In this document: one piece after another, positions 9,317-17,609 of the stretch
Layout: each line of letters opens with the position of its first letter
How positions within the stretch are numbered: position 1 is the stretch's first letter
From: Opitutia bacterium
GTDB taxonomy: Bacteria; Verrucomicrobiota; Verrucomicrobiae; Opitutales; Opitutaceae
Assembly (NCBI GenBank): GCA_947442255.1
Contig: CANEVO010000024.1
Coordinates: 1-39,580, forward strand
Length of the DNA stretch: 39,580 bases
Reading direction: 5' to 3'
The notes under the pieces: generated by a model
Seen by the model: the letters and a program-made list of their open reading frames with translations, nothing else
Databases searched by the model: none
Told to the model about the DNA's origin: nothing
Translations under genes and position numbers: made by a program

Positions 9317-9402
9317 ACGGTGGCTCACACGAAGCCGCGAAGATCGCGAAATCCAGGCCCCAACGTATCACCTCTTCGCGGCTTCGCGTGAGCGTGTTCC
9401 GA

Positions 9403-9478
9403 GTGGCACGGGTCTCCCGACCCGTGAAGATCGTACTGCCGTCCCTCCTCAATTCGACGGGTCAGAGACCCGTGCCAC
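9403..9478. repeat. Paired REP-like hairpins (GTGGCACGGGTCTCCC type)
   Basis: The left unit begins GTGGCACGGGTCTCCCGACC at 9403 and forms a CACGGGTC/GACCCGTG stem. The right unit (9456-9478) is its inverted relative and ends GACCCGTGCCAC. About 29 bases separate them. The same family appears at 17629-17706 (pair), 26589-26612 and, as a variant, 9657-9680. Confidence 0.85.
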
Positions 9479-9488
9479 GCCCGGCATC

Positions 9489-9516
9489 AACTCTGAACCC
9501 AGAACTTTGAACCTCG
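9489..9516. repeat. 7-base tandem repeat, intergenic
   Basis: Four consecutive 7-base units that fit the pattern AAC, pyrimidine, pyrimidine or C, pyrimidine or A, G (AACTCTG, AACCCAG, AACTTTG, AACCTCG). This is the same unit family as the array inside dsbD 1.5 kb upstream. Confidence 0.75.
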
Positions 9517-9656
9517 GTGTCTTGGCGCCTCGGTGGTTACCTCCGGAGATTGGTGCTGGGATGCGATTGGAAGCTTGCCCCGTCTCGCCGCCTCGACTCA
9601 TTCAAGCGGTAGTTACCCCACCCCAAAACGTCCCTCGCGGGACACCCCCAACCAAA

Positions 9657-9680
9657 GTGGCCCGGGTCTTCCGACCCGGG
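9657..9680. repeat. Single REP-like hairpin upstream of the PEBP gene
   Basis: GTGGCCCGGGTCTTCCGACC starts at 9657 and folds as CCCGGGTC with GACCCGGG. It is a variant of the CACGGGTC family and ends 18 bases before the ATG at 9699, so it would lie in the leader of that mRNA. Confidence 0.7.
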
Positions 9681-9698
9681 TCCGCAGGAGATTCCATC

Positions 9699-10331
9699 AT
9701 GCGTCACAGAAACTGGATACTGATCTTGAGTGTTGTCCTCGCCGGAATGCTCACCCCGGGCTTCGCCCAGGATGCGGCCAAAGGCGGCGATCCCGCGGCG
9801 AAGAAAAAGAAGGGCGCCGGCGGTCCCCCGATGGTGCTCAGCTCGACGGCCTTCCCCGACGGCGGCACCATCCCGATCAAATACAGTCAGGCCGCGCCCG
9901 GCGCCGCCCCCGGCGAAGGCACTTCGCCAGCACTCACGTGGACCAACGCGCCTGCCGGCACGCAATGCTTCGTCCTGCACATGCACGATCTCGAAGCGGC
10001 CCGCAACGGCACCACCGACGATCAGGTCCACTGGCTGGTCTGGCCGATCCCGGCCACGGCCACCGGACTGCCCGAAGGTGTGGCGAAGGGCGATCGCCTC
10101 CCCGATGGCAGTTACCAGACCAGCGCCACCGGCCGCGTCTATCGCGGCCCCGGCGCTGGCGCGAACGGTCCGCCCCATCATTACACCTTCGAGATTTATG
10201 CGTTGGACACAAAGATCGACGTCGCTCCGGTCGCCGATCCGTTTGAGACCCGCAAGCTGGTGATGAACGCGATGCAGGGACACATCATCGGCAAGGCCGT
10301 TTACATGGGTCTCTTCCGCCGGCCGCAGTAA
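9699..10331 (+). CDS. Secreted YbhB/YbcL-type (PEBP family) protein
   Basis: A 210-residue protein with a signal peptide (1-24, MRHRNWILILSVVLAGMLTP...FAQ), a charged linker (KKKKGAGG), then a phosphatidylethanolamine-binding-protein fold. Family landmarks seen: SPALTWTNAPAGTQCFVLHMHDLEA, the conserved VHWLVWPIPA segment, YRGPGAGANGPPHHYTFEIYALD, and a C-terminal helix before IIGKAVYMGLFRR. The bacterial family has Raf-kinase-inhibitor-like structure but no settled function. Start ATG 9699 is supported by GCAGGAG about 9 bases upstream, one of the few clear ribosome sites in this window, and by the signal peptide. It stands alone between repeat-rich gaps. Confidence 0.9.
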   Translation: MRHRNWILILSVVLAGMLTPGFAQDAAKGGDPAAKKKKGAGGPPMVLSSTAFPDGGTIPIKYSQAAPGAAPGEGTSPALTWTNAPAGTQCFVLHMHDLEAARNGTTDDQVHWLVWPIPATATGLPEGVAKGDRLPDGSYQTSATGRVYRGPGAGANGPPHHYTFEIYALDTKIDVAPVADPFETRKLVMNAMQGHIIGKAVYMGLFRRPQ

Positions 10332-10363
10332 GCGGATCGGAAGGCTGACCGGACGGGCCCCAG

Positions 10364-10425
10364 GTCCCTGCCCTCACGGGCAGGACTACCCGGCAGTGGT
10401 CGCCCGCTGCGTGAGCAGCGGGAGG
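10364..10425. repeat. Two adjacent REP-like hairpins
   Basis: The first (10364-10389) is the inverse of a GTAG-headed unit and folds as CCTGCCC with GGGCAGG; the same stem occurs at 26279-26298. The second (10396-10425) starts with GTGG and folds as CCCGCTGC with GCAGCGGG; it resembles the stems at 308-327 and 23461-23485. Both lie in the 272-bp gap after the PEBP gene. A fragment GGTTCCTGGCTTCAGGCTC (10558-10576) matches the dispersed element at 196-225. Confidence 0.75.
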
Positions 10426-10603
10426 TTTGGTCTGCCCGTTCCGTCAGCTATCACGTGAGTCTCCATAGAGTCCAAAGCGGACTCGGAGGCCCTCGGCCCT
10501 CCAGTTGGTCGGTAAGCGGTGGCGTACCAAAGAACGCCGCCGGCGAGTGCCGCTTCCGGTTCCTGGCTTCAGGCTCTGCCCGATTGCGACGAAACGGCCG
10601 GAC

Positions 10604-11000
10604 TCAAGTCGCCCACTCGAACGACCTGTTCTGCTCAACCTCCTCGATCGTCGTGAACCCGAGCAGGACCTTCTTCAAGCCGTAGTAACGCAGCGAGCGA
10701 TAGCCGACCTTGGCCGCGGCGCGCTCGATCTCCTGCGCCGGACGGCCATCGGAAATGAGCTGTCGGATTTCGTCGGTGATCAGCCGGCGGAAAGGCACGA
10801 GAACGTTCTTTGACATCAACATCCGATCGAGCGTCACCACCAAGGGCCCACCGCTCGAGGCGAGGATCCGGACGACCGCTTTTTCGCCATACATCAAGGG
10901 TGTGGAGGAAAACCGGAAGTTGGCCGTGTTATTGCCGATCGGAATCGAGAACCGCCCATCCCGGGGGGAACCGCGTCTCCAAAATATTGACGTTCGACCA
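10604..11000 (-). pseudogene. GspE/PilB-type secretion ATPase remnant lacking the ATPase core
   Basis: The open frame aligns with two separate parts of type II secretion/type IV pilus assembly ATPases. The segment DGRFSIPIGNN...FRFSSTPLMYGEKAVVRILA resembles the N2 domain just before the Walker A region (usual form: DGR-S---G--...-R-S-LPT--GEK-V-RIL). After PFRRLI it jumps directly to TDEIRQLISDGRPAQEIERA...LRYYGLKKVLLGFTTIEEV, which is the family's C-terminal tail. The whole P-loop, Asp boxes and Walker B region (about 200 residues in the family) is missing, yet the frame is intact. The upstream end (to 11083) looks non-native. No other secretion or pilus gene is nearby. It cannot hydrolyse ATP; I treat it as a decayed fragment. 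Confidence 0.75.
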
Positions 11001-11116
11001 GCGCCGCGCGGTGAGAGCGCTTCGAAACACCGTCCGCCCCTATCCGCCTTTTGAAGGGGCGCGCTCGTTGAATGGGCGCCCACGACGTCGAGTCGGCTAC
11101 CTCAATCCCGCGGCAA

Positions 11117-12061
11117 CTAGCTGAGGACTTCCTGCCTAGCGGTTTCCGTAACCCCGGGTCCGAGGATCGCGAAGATGCGTTCCCCGGCTCCGCGCGTGAG
11201 GGCGGCCTGCGCCTGCTTCACTTCCGCGGGTGACAGGCCGGACTGGACCGCGAGTTCGAGTCGGCGAATCGTCAGATCGTTGCGCGTCCGCCAAACGTTC
11301 AAGGCGGCGTCCGTGGTGAGGCCATGCTTCGCGACAAAGGTATTGATCCGCCCAAACTCCGGACCTTCGGCATTGAGCCACTCCACAAACAACACGTCTC
11401 CGAGGACCGAGCGTATGTTCTCCTCGGTCGCCAGCCGGCTGGCTTCGCGTTCGAGCAACGAGGGCGCCGTGAGGTCGAAGGTGAGCGCGAACTTCTCCTC
11501 GAACCCCCGCTGCACCCGGAACACGGCCCAGCGCTGTTCCTCCGTGGCCGCCGAGCCGCCCAGCGAACGCTGCACCAACTGTCCCGATGCCGTCTCGCGC
11601 ATCTCGAAATCCTTAAGTTTCGCCGAGTCCAGGACCGCGGCCAGGTCCTGGCGCTTTTCACGCTTCAGCAGGGCGAGCTGCCGCAAAAAAGCATTCAAGC
11701 CTCCCGGGTTGTTCGATCGGCCGGCGGCAAATTCGGCGGAGAGCTTCGCCCAGATCTCATCGTAGTCGCTCTTAATCTGACCCAAGCGGGCCGCCTTCTC
11801 CCTCGGCGACAGGCTCGTCCGCGGTGAAGCCGAGGAGGAAACCGAGCCAGCCGGCGACGGTACGCCACCCGTCCGCCCGGCCGACAACGGGTCCGCCGGA
11901 CCGGCGTCAACGGGCCGAACCGAACGCCGGTGGTTCCACCACCACGCGGCCGCGACCATGACCGTCACCGCGATCGTCCACGTGAGCCGGGAGCCAATCT
12001 TCACCCGGGCACGCTGACGACCGCGGGGACGGCCGGCGAATTCATTTCGTGCGCGGACCAT
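11117..12061 (-). CDS. Membrane-anchored protein of unknown function
   Basis: I do not recognise a family. The frame from ATG 12061 gives 314 residues: a basic N-terminus, one membrane segment (LTWTIAVTVMVAAAWWW), a Ser/Pro/Gly-rich linker (about 45-90), and an alpha-helical extracytoplasmic domain of about 220 residues rich in Arg, Glu, Leu and Ala. Helices such as LNAFLRQLALLKREKRQDLAAV suggest a coiled or bundled structure. A GTG at 12004 (VKIGSRLTW) is an alternative start just before the membrane segment; neither has a ribosome site. The gene is divergent from the EamA transporter and follows the GspE remnant on the same strand. Function unknown; the layout is that of a periplasmic domain tethered to the inner membrane. 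Confidence 0.7.
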   Translation of the reverse strand: MVRARNEFAGRPRGRQRARVKIGSRLTWTIAVTVMVAAAWWWNHRRSVRPVDAGPADPLSAGRTGGVPSPAGSVSSSASPRTSLSPREKAARLGQIKSDYDEIWAKLSAEFAAGRSNNPGGLNAFLRQLALLKREKRQDLAAVLDSAKLKDFEMRETASGQLVQRSLGGSAATEEQRWAVFRVQRGFEEKFALTFDLTAPSLLEREASRLATEENIRSVLGDVLFVEWLNAEGPEFGRINTFVAKHGLTTDAALNVWRTRNDLTIRRLELAVQSGLSPAEVKQAQAALTRGAGERIFAILGPGVTETARQEVLS

Positions 12062-12159
12062 GTGTCACGCCAGCAGCGGGCGGCGGGCCAGGCGGGTCCG
12101 AAAGGCGATTCCGTTTTCGGCGTGCGCGGCCCGCGCCTGTCGCGCACACATGGAAGGAC

Positions 12160-13014
12160 GTGAACGCCGCCCACACCCGCGCCCTCTTCCAGCTCGTCGC
12201 CGCCGCGCTGTGCTGGAGTCTGGCCGGCCTGCTGATCAAGGCGGTCGACTGGCCCCCGCTGGCCGTCTCGGGCGGGCGCGGCATCATCGCAGCGGCGTTT
12301 CTCCTCCTCACCAATCGCGGGCTGCGGTTCCATTTCTCCCGCCACCAGATCATCGGCGCCGTGGCCTACGCCGCGTGCACGATCACGTTCTGCGTCGCGA
12401 CCAAGCTGACCACGGCGGCGAACGCGGTCCTGCTCCAGTACACCGCCCCGATTTGGGCCGCGCTGTTCGGCGCCTGGTTCCTCGGGGAACGCGCCACCAA
12501 AGGGGATTGGATCACGATCGCGATCGTACTGGGTGGGATGACGCTGTTCTTCGCCGACGGGCTCGAGCTTTCCCATCTGCTCGGCAACACCATCGCCCTG
12601 ATCAGCGGCATGTCGTTCGCCGCTCTGGCCATCGCTCTCCGCAAGCAGAAGGACGGTTCGCCGGTGGAATCGATCATCCTCGGCAACGTCATCGCCTTTC
12701 TCGTCGGCCTGCCCTGGATCACCACCGCTCCCGCTCTGACCGGCTCCGGCTGGACCGCCCTTCTCCTGCTTGGCGTGGTCCAACTCGGCTGCTCCTACTG
12801 GTTCTACGTCCGGGCCATCAAACACGTGACTGCCCTCGAGGCGCTCCTGGTTCCCGTCATCGAACCAGTGCTCAATCCCATCTGGGTGCTGCTCGTGTTC
12901 GGAGAAAAGCCCACTCCCCTCGCCCTGGCCGGCGGCATGATTGTCATCACCGCGATCACCGTGCGCTCCTTGATTTCAATCCGGGATCGCCGCCATGCTC
13001 AGGTCGCCGGTTAG
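12160..13014 (+). CDS. EamA (DMT) family transporter
   Basis: A protein of about 284 residues with ten predicted membrane segments arranged as two EamA repeats of five. The first repeat runs from TRALFQLVAAALCWSLAGLLIK to MTLFFADG; the second from NTIALISGMSFAALAIALRK to GGMIVITAITVRSL. Typical signatures are LLQYTAPIWAALFGAWFLGE and ALLVPVIEPVLNPIWVLLVFGE. These carriers export amino acids or other small metabolites; the substrate is unknown. The start is uncertain: GTG 12160 is the first in-frame start next to the first helix, with AAGGA only one base upstream. The frame is open to 12049, but that would overlap the divergent neighbour and is unlike the family. Confidence 0.85.
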   Translation: MNAAHTRALFQLVAAALCWSLAGLLIKAVDWPPLAVSGGRGIIAAAFLLLTNRGLRFHFSRHQIIGAVAYAACTITFCVATKLTTAANAVLLQYTAPIWAALFGAWFLGERATKGDWITIAIVLGGMTLFFADGLELSHLLGNTIALISGMSFAALAIALRKQKDGSPVESIILGNVIAFLVGLPWITTAPALTGSGWTALLLLGVVQLGCSYWFYVRAIKHVTALEALLVPVIEPVLNPIWVLLVFGEKPTPLALAGGMIVITAITVRSLISIRDRRHAQVAG

Positions 13015-13036
13015 AAAGGCCAACACCCAGGAAGTT

Positions 13037-13355
13037 GACCGCGGAGAGCGCGGACGGCGCCGATCAAGGCATCGAGCCGAATGATCGAAGCGAGCGGCCG
13101 CACCGTGCGCCCAGTCGCTTCGATCGGCGGTTCGGATCGAGCATCGTTTGCGTGAAAGGGTGGCTGGTCGGAGGTCGTGGGCGTGCAGGGGCCTGGCTCG
13201 TCCACGTCCGCATGGCTACGGCACTTCTCATCTCGGGGCAGTCTGGATCGGCAGAAACAGGACGGCGCCACAAGGTGCCCGCCCAGCGGGACCGAAGCTG
13301 GCGGAGTCATCCGCCGGGTTGATTGGTATCCGCGCCCTCTGCGCTATCCGCGGTC
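13037..13355. repeat. Inverted repeat pair and hairpin between two convergent transporters
   Basis: This 376-bp gap (13015-13390) holds no supported gene. GACCGCGGAGAGCGCGGA at 13037-13054 is mirrored by an inverted relative ending CCGCGGTC at 13348-13355; both contain 9-base units of the GCGGAGAGC type. Inside, GATCGAAGCGA (13083-13093) pairs perfectly with TCGCTTCGATC (13115-13125), an 11-bp stem with a 21-base loop and no T run. It may work as a bidirectional transcript end for the two flanking genes, but that is inference. Confidence 0.55.
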
Positions 13356-13390
13356 CAAATTCCGAGCATGCCTGGGATGCCCCCCCCGGT

Positions 13391-14392
13391 CTACTCCTTC
13401 CGTGGCGGCTTCAATTGCAGGATGATGTTGGCGGAAGTGATTAACGCGCCGCCCACGAGCAGTGTCCAGGTGGCGCGCTCGTTGGGATAGTTCACCGCCG
13501 CCCAGATCGAGAACAGCCCGGGCAGGAACAGCGCCATCAGCGACGCGAAGATCGGCTCGATGCAATACATCAGGCCCGCCTCGGTCGCTGTGATCTTGGG
13601 CTGCCACGCATTCATGAGTCCGAACGAACCGAAGGTGCAGAACAGCGTCAGGATCGCGGTCAGCCCAAGCCAGGGGCCCGATGTCCAAGGCTCGATCAGC
13701 ATCGCCAGATCGGGGGCGGTGCCGGCGGCGAGCGCCCAGAACACCACGGTCTCAGTCACGAACATGATCCAGGTGACCTGCAGTGATCGGTTCGCCGAGA
13801 AGTCCGGTCGATCGAGCGTGAGAATTTGCCCCATGAAAAACAGCGCGCCCAGCATGGTCTCCCATTCGCCGCGGCCGAAACGCCAGGTCTGCCAGTTGAA
13901 CTGCCCGAGGATGGCTACGCCCGCCATCACCAGCGCGCAGCAGAACCAGACGCGGAGGCCGGGATTGCGGCGAAAGCGGACCGCGACCCAGATCGGAATG
14001 AGAAACGATGTGATCTGCGTGAGGAAGGCTGAGGTGCTGGCCTCCGTGTAATTAAGGGCATCGTTCTGGAGCAGCATACCCATCGCCGCGAAGAGTCCGA
14101 TCGTCACGCCCTGCCGCCACTCGGCGCGCGTCGCGTGCCAGAGTCTTTCCCGCCGGCGCCCCGGCGCCATCAGGCGGCGCAGTTCGTACCAGATCGTCAG
14201 GACGAGCACCGCGAGAATGAAGCGGGGGGCGACCGTGTAGACCGCCGAGAACCACGGATCGAGGCCCGGCCGCAGCCGCTCGTGCAGCAACAGCAGCGCC
14301 TTCACCACCGGGAAACTCAGGCCCCAGAAGAAATTCGCGAGAAGGAGCATCCAGAGGGCTCGCGTGTGCTCGGAGGAAACCGGTTGGGGCAT
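13391..14392 (-). CDS. EamA (DMT) family transporter
   Basis: A 333-residue inner-membrane protein with ten predicted helices in two EamA repeats. The first helix carries LLLANFFWGLSFPVVKALLLL; the first repeat ends near CALVMAGVAILGQF; the second includes GLMYCIEPIFASLMALFLPG and ends GGALITSANIILQL. A hydrophilic Arg-rich loop (about 72-92) lies between helices 2 and 3, somewhat longer than usual. ATG 14392 fits the family's N-terminus; no ribosome site is visible. It is convergent with the other EamA gene (12160-13014) but the two proteins are not close copies. The substrate is unknown; metabolite export is the usual role. Confidence 0.85.
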   Translation of the reverse strand: MPQPVSSEHTRALWMLLLANFFWGLSFPVVKALLLLHERLRPGLDPWFSAVYTVAPRFILAVLVLTIWYELRRLMAPGRRRERLWHATRAEWRQGVTIGLFAAMGMLLQNDALNYTEASTSAFLTQITSFLIPIWVAVRFRRNPGLRVWFCCALVMAGVAILGQFNWQTWRFGRGEWETMLGALFFMGQILTLDRPDFSANRSLQVTWIMFVTETVVFWALAAGTAPDLAMLIEPWTSGPWLGLTAILTLFCTFGSFGLMNAWQPKITATEAGLMYCIEPIFASLMALFLPGLFSIWAAVNYPNERATWTLLVGGALITSANIILQLKPPRKE

Positions 14393-14570
14393 CGAAAACC
14401 GGCGAGCGTGGGCCGGGCCCGGCAGCGGGCCAAGTGAATTGGCGAAGCGGGCCGTGCGACCGGGGGCGGCCGCCGGCGGCCCGAGGGCGGATTACGGCGT
14501 TTACTTCTCCGCCCCGGCGCCATCCTGCGGATTACCCCCCGCCCGTCGCGCACTTGCGTGCCGGGTCGCC

Positions 14571-16019
14571 ATGTCCTCCCTCAACCACTAAGATCTGGTC
14601 GTGATCGGATCCGGTCCCGCCGGCGAAAAAGGCGCGGCTCAGGCCGCGTACTTCGGAAAGCGCGTGGCCCTCATCGAACGGGAGGTGGTTCCCGGCGGCG
14701 CCGCCGCGAACACCGGCACGTTGCCTTCGAAAACCCTGCGAGAGACCGCGCTCTACCTTTCCGGCTTCCGCCAGCGCGGACTCTACGGGGTCAGCATGAC
14801 GATGAAGGATTGCGTCACCGCCCGCGATTTTCTCTACCGCGAGCGGCAGGTCCAACAAAGCGAGCATCGACGGATCCTCGCCAATCCGGAGCGGCACCGG
14901 GTCGACCTGCTCCCCGGCAGCGCGTCGTTCGTCGACGCCCACACGCTCCAACTCGATGATCGGGACGCACCGCCGACCCGAATCACCGGCGATCATGTGC
15001 TAATCGCGACGGGCTCCCATCTGTTCCGGCCGCCGGTGTTTCCCTTCCACGATGTCCGGGTCTACGACTCGGACACCATCCTCAACCTCCACGACATTCC
15101 GCGCAGGATGCTGGTGGTCGGCGGGGGCGTCATCGGTTGCGAGTACGCGTGCATGTTCGCCGCGCTGGGCATCCAGGTCACCCTCCTTGAGGGTCGCGAC
15201 CGCCTGCTGGCATTCCTCGACCCCGACATCGCACAACTACTCACGGCCACGATGCGGGGGATGGGCATCGACGTCCGCTTCCAGGAATCCGTGGCCGGGG
15301 TCGCCGTGTCCCCCACGTACCTCACCGCGACTCTCGCCTCCGGCAACCGTCTCGACACCGACACCCTCCTCGTGGCCGCCGGCCGCAGCGGAAACACCGC
15401 CACCCTGAACCTGCCCGCGGCCGGCCTCATGGCGGCGAAGCGCGGATTGATCGCCGTCAACGCCCAATACCAGACGGCGGTGCCGCACATCTACGCGGCC
15501 GGGGACGTCATCGGTTTCCCCGCGCTCGCCACCACCTCCATGCAGCAGGCGCGGGTCGCGATGGTCCATGCCTTCGACCTGAAGTATAAGACCCGCGTCG
15601 CGCCCATTCTACCGTACGGCATCTACACAATTCCGGAGTGCTCGATGGCCGGCGACACAGAGGCCGCGCTGACGGAGCAGGGTGTGCGCTTTGTGTCCGG
15701 AGTCGCGCGGTACGAGGCCAACGCCCGCGGCCAGATCATCGGCGGGCAAAGCGGATTCCTGAAGCCGGCGTTCGCCTTCGATACGATGCGGCTGCTCGGG
15801 GTCCACACCATCGGGGAGCAGGCGAGCGAGCTGGTGCATATCGGCCTGGTGGCCCTGCACGCCCGCGCCGGCGCCGATCTCTTCATCGAAACCTGCTTCA
15901 ACTACCCCACCCTCGGCGAACTCTACAAGTACGCCACCTACGACGCCCTGGGCAAACGCGCGGCGGAGACGGCGCCCGCCGCCCTGCCATCCTCCTCCCA
16001 TTCGACCAGCTCCGCGTAG
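14571..16019 (+). pseudogene. sthA: Soluble NAD(P) transhydrogenase with in-frame stop at codon 7
   Basis: The product balances NADH and NADPH in the cytoplasm. From ATG 14571 the frame reads MSSLNH, then TAA (14589-14591), then DLVVIGSGPAGEKGA. Homologues have Tyr-Asp at this point (Y-D-L/x-V-V-I-G-S-G-P-A-G), so TAC to TAA is the simplest explanation. The rest is intact to the stop at 16017-16019 (482 codons in all): FAD GxGxxG motif, GTLPSKTLRE in place of the disulfide of lipoamide dehydrogenases (typical of SthA), NAD-binding VVGGGVIGCEYACMF, AAGDVIGFPALATTSMQQAR, and the C-terminal dimer domain. Restart at GTG 14601 would lose the first beta strand of the FAD fold. It is either a very recent pseudogene, a restart or readthrough case, or a sequence error. 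The stop codon lies inside a REP-like unit. Confidence 0.85.
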
Positions 16020-16037
16020 CGCCGGTCTCCGAGCGGC
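16016..16037. repeat. REP-like hairpin overlapping the sthA stop codon
   Basis: GTAGCGCCGGTCTCCGAGCG begins at 16016; the TAG of its head is the stop codon of sthA (16017-16019). It belongs to the same family as 28044-28100 (GTAGCGCCGGTCTC). The element therefore defines the C-terminus of the protein. Confidence 0.75.
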
Positions 16038-16157
16038 GGAAATCGTTCCGGGAAGCGCCCCCGCCGACCGCACCGCCGCGGCCCGCGCTCCGGCTCGACA
16101 TCCCGCGACGCGGGCTCCACTGGTCTTGGCATGGAGAAGGCCAGCGAGGAGCGGCGC

Positions 16158-17609
16158 ATGCCGAAACGAAAGTACGAGGCCCGCGTGCCGGGCCTGCGCG
16201 CCGAACTCGTGCAGATGCAGGTCGCCCTGCAGCGCGCCCCGTTCCCGGTGATTCTCGTCATTGCGGGCGACGAGGCTTCCGGCAAGGGCGAGGTCGTCAA
16301 CGTCCTCAACGGCTGGCTCGATCCGCGCGGCGTCGAGACGATTGCCTTCCACGAACCCACGGATGAGGAACGCGAGCGTCCGTCCATGTGGCGTTACTGG
16401 CGCAGCCTGCCACCGCGCGGCCGGCTCGCGATTTACTCCGGTGGCTGGCATGCCGATGCCCTCGGCGAGGAGCCGCGGAGTCCACGCGAACTGGTCGAGT
16501 TCGAGCACACATTGGAAAGCCTGACGGACTTCGAGGGCCTGCTCGCAAACGACGGCGCGCTCATCGTGAAGATTTGGCTGCGCCTGTCCGAAACAGAACA
16601 ACGGGCGCGATTGCGCGAAATCGAGAGCCATCCGGACACCGCGTGGCGGATCTCCCCGGATGACTGGAAGCGCCATCGGGACTACAAGCGCCTGACCAGC
16701 CTCGCCGAGCGCATGCGCCGTGTGACGTCGAAGCCCGCCGCGCCCTGGCAGGTGATCGAAGCCTCCGACCCCCGGGGCCGGAATCTCGCGGTGGCGGAAA
16801 CGCTCCTCCAGCGTTTTCACCTCCACACGCGCGCCGCGGCGCGTCCCAAACCCTTCGGCCGCCCCACCGGGACCAAGCCCCTGCGTCCGTCGGGCGTCAG
16901 GCGCCTGCAAGCTCTCCCGCTCGATCAGCGGTTGTCCGAAGCGGACTACGAGGCGAAGCGCGATAAGTGGCTCGGCCGGCTCAACCGGGCCGTGCGCGAG
17001 GCCTCGGAACAGGGCCGCTCGATCGTCTGGGTGTTCGAGGGTTGGGATGCCGCCGGCAAAGGCGGTGCGATTCGCCGGCTCAGTAGCGCAATCGACGCGC
17101 GCGATTGCCGCGTAATTCCGATCGCGAGGCCGACCGATGAGGAAAAGGCGCACCATTACCTCTGGCGCTTCTGGCGGCACGTGCCGCGCGCCGGTCGGGT
17201 GACTATCTACGACCGGTCCTGGTACGGGCGCGTGCTGGTCGAGCGGCTCGAGGGCTTCTGCCGCCAGGAGGAGTGGCAGCGGGCCTACGCGGAAATGTCC
17301 GACTTCGAGGAGCAGCTGACCGAACACGGGATCATCGTGCTGAAATTCTGGCTGCACCTGTCGAAGGAAGAACAGCTCCGCCGCTTCCGCCATCGCGAGG
17401 AGACCGCCTACAAGCAGCACAAGATCAACGCCGAGGACTGGCGAAACCGCCGCAAGTGGCACGCCTACGAGGTCGCGGTCGGCGACATGCTCGCGCTGAC
17501 CAGCAAGCCGAATGCCCCGTGGCATCTCATCGCCGCCAACAACAAGCGTTTTGCCCGCCTCGAGATCCTCAAGACGTCCTGCGAGCAGATCGACGCCGCC
17601 CTCGCGTGA
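16158..17609 (+). CDS. Polyphosphate:AMP phosphotransferase (two-domain PPK2, class II)
   Basis: A 483-residue cytoplasmic enzyme that phosphorylates AMP to ADP using polyphosphate. It has two fused PPK2 domains. The first carries Walker A GDEASGKGEV (37-46) but no proper Walker B: the expected D-R-S-W-Y is YSGGWH. The second carries GWDAAGKGG (295-303), the lid-region PTDEEKAHHYLWRFWRHVP and Walker B YDRSWYGRVLVER (Asp352). A degenerate first and active second half is the known class II arrangement, so the enzyme should work. ATG 16158 is chosen because GAGGAG lies 6 bases upstream; ATG 16131 would add nine residues. It follows sthA by about 140 bp and may share its transcript. Nucleotide balance under polyphosphate storage is the likely role. 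Confidence 0.92.
   Translation: MPKRKYEARVPGLRAELVQMQVALQRAPFPVILVIAGDEASGKGEVVNVLNGWLDPRGVETIAFHEPTDEERERPSMWRYWRSLPPRGRLAIYSGGWHADALGEEPRSPRELVEFEHTLESLTDFEGLLANDGALIVKIWLRLSETEQRARLREIESHPDTAWRISPDDWKRHRDYKRLTSLAERMRRVTSKPAAPWQVIEASDPRGRNLAVAETLLQRFHLHTRAAARPKPFGRPTGTKPLRPSGVRRLQALPLDQRLSEADYEAKRDKWLGRLNRAVREASEQGRSIVWVFEGWDAAGKGGAIRRLSSAIDARDCRVIPIARPTDEEKAHHYLWRFWRHVPRAGRVTIYDRSWYGRVLVERLEGFCRQEEWQRAYAEMSDFEEQLTEHGIIVLKFWLHLSKEEQLRRFRHREETAYKQHKINAEDWRNRRKWHAYEVAVGDMLALTSKPNAPWHLIAANNKRFARLEILKTSCEQIDAALA

Larger units (their letters stand above)
9199..9698. other. 500-bp intergenic region made almost entirely of short repeats
   Basis: No coding region is supported. In order it holds: a GTAG-headed hairpin (9254-9277) with a companion hairpin GGCTCGCGCCCGAGCC (about 9299-9314); an inverted pair of CGCGAAG-type units (about 9333-9388); a GTGG-headed REP pair (9403-9478); four heptamers (9489-9516); a stretch similar to the CTCGGTGGTT motif (about 9520-9540); and a single GTGG-headed hairpin (9657-9680) just before the next gene. 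Confidence 0.75.

Noticed and set aside
15609..17525. Open frame of more than 600 codons on the minus strand across sthA and the polyphosphate gene
   Set aside because: It is antisense to two clear enzymes and has antisense-like composition without motifs.
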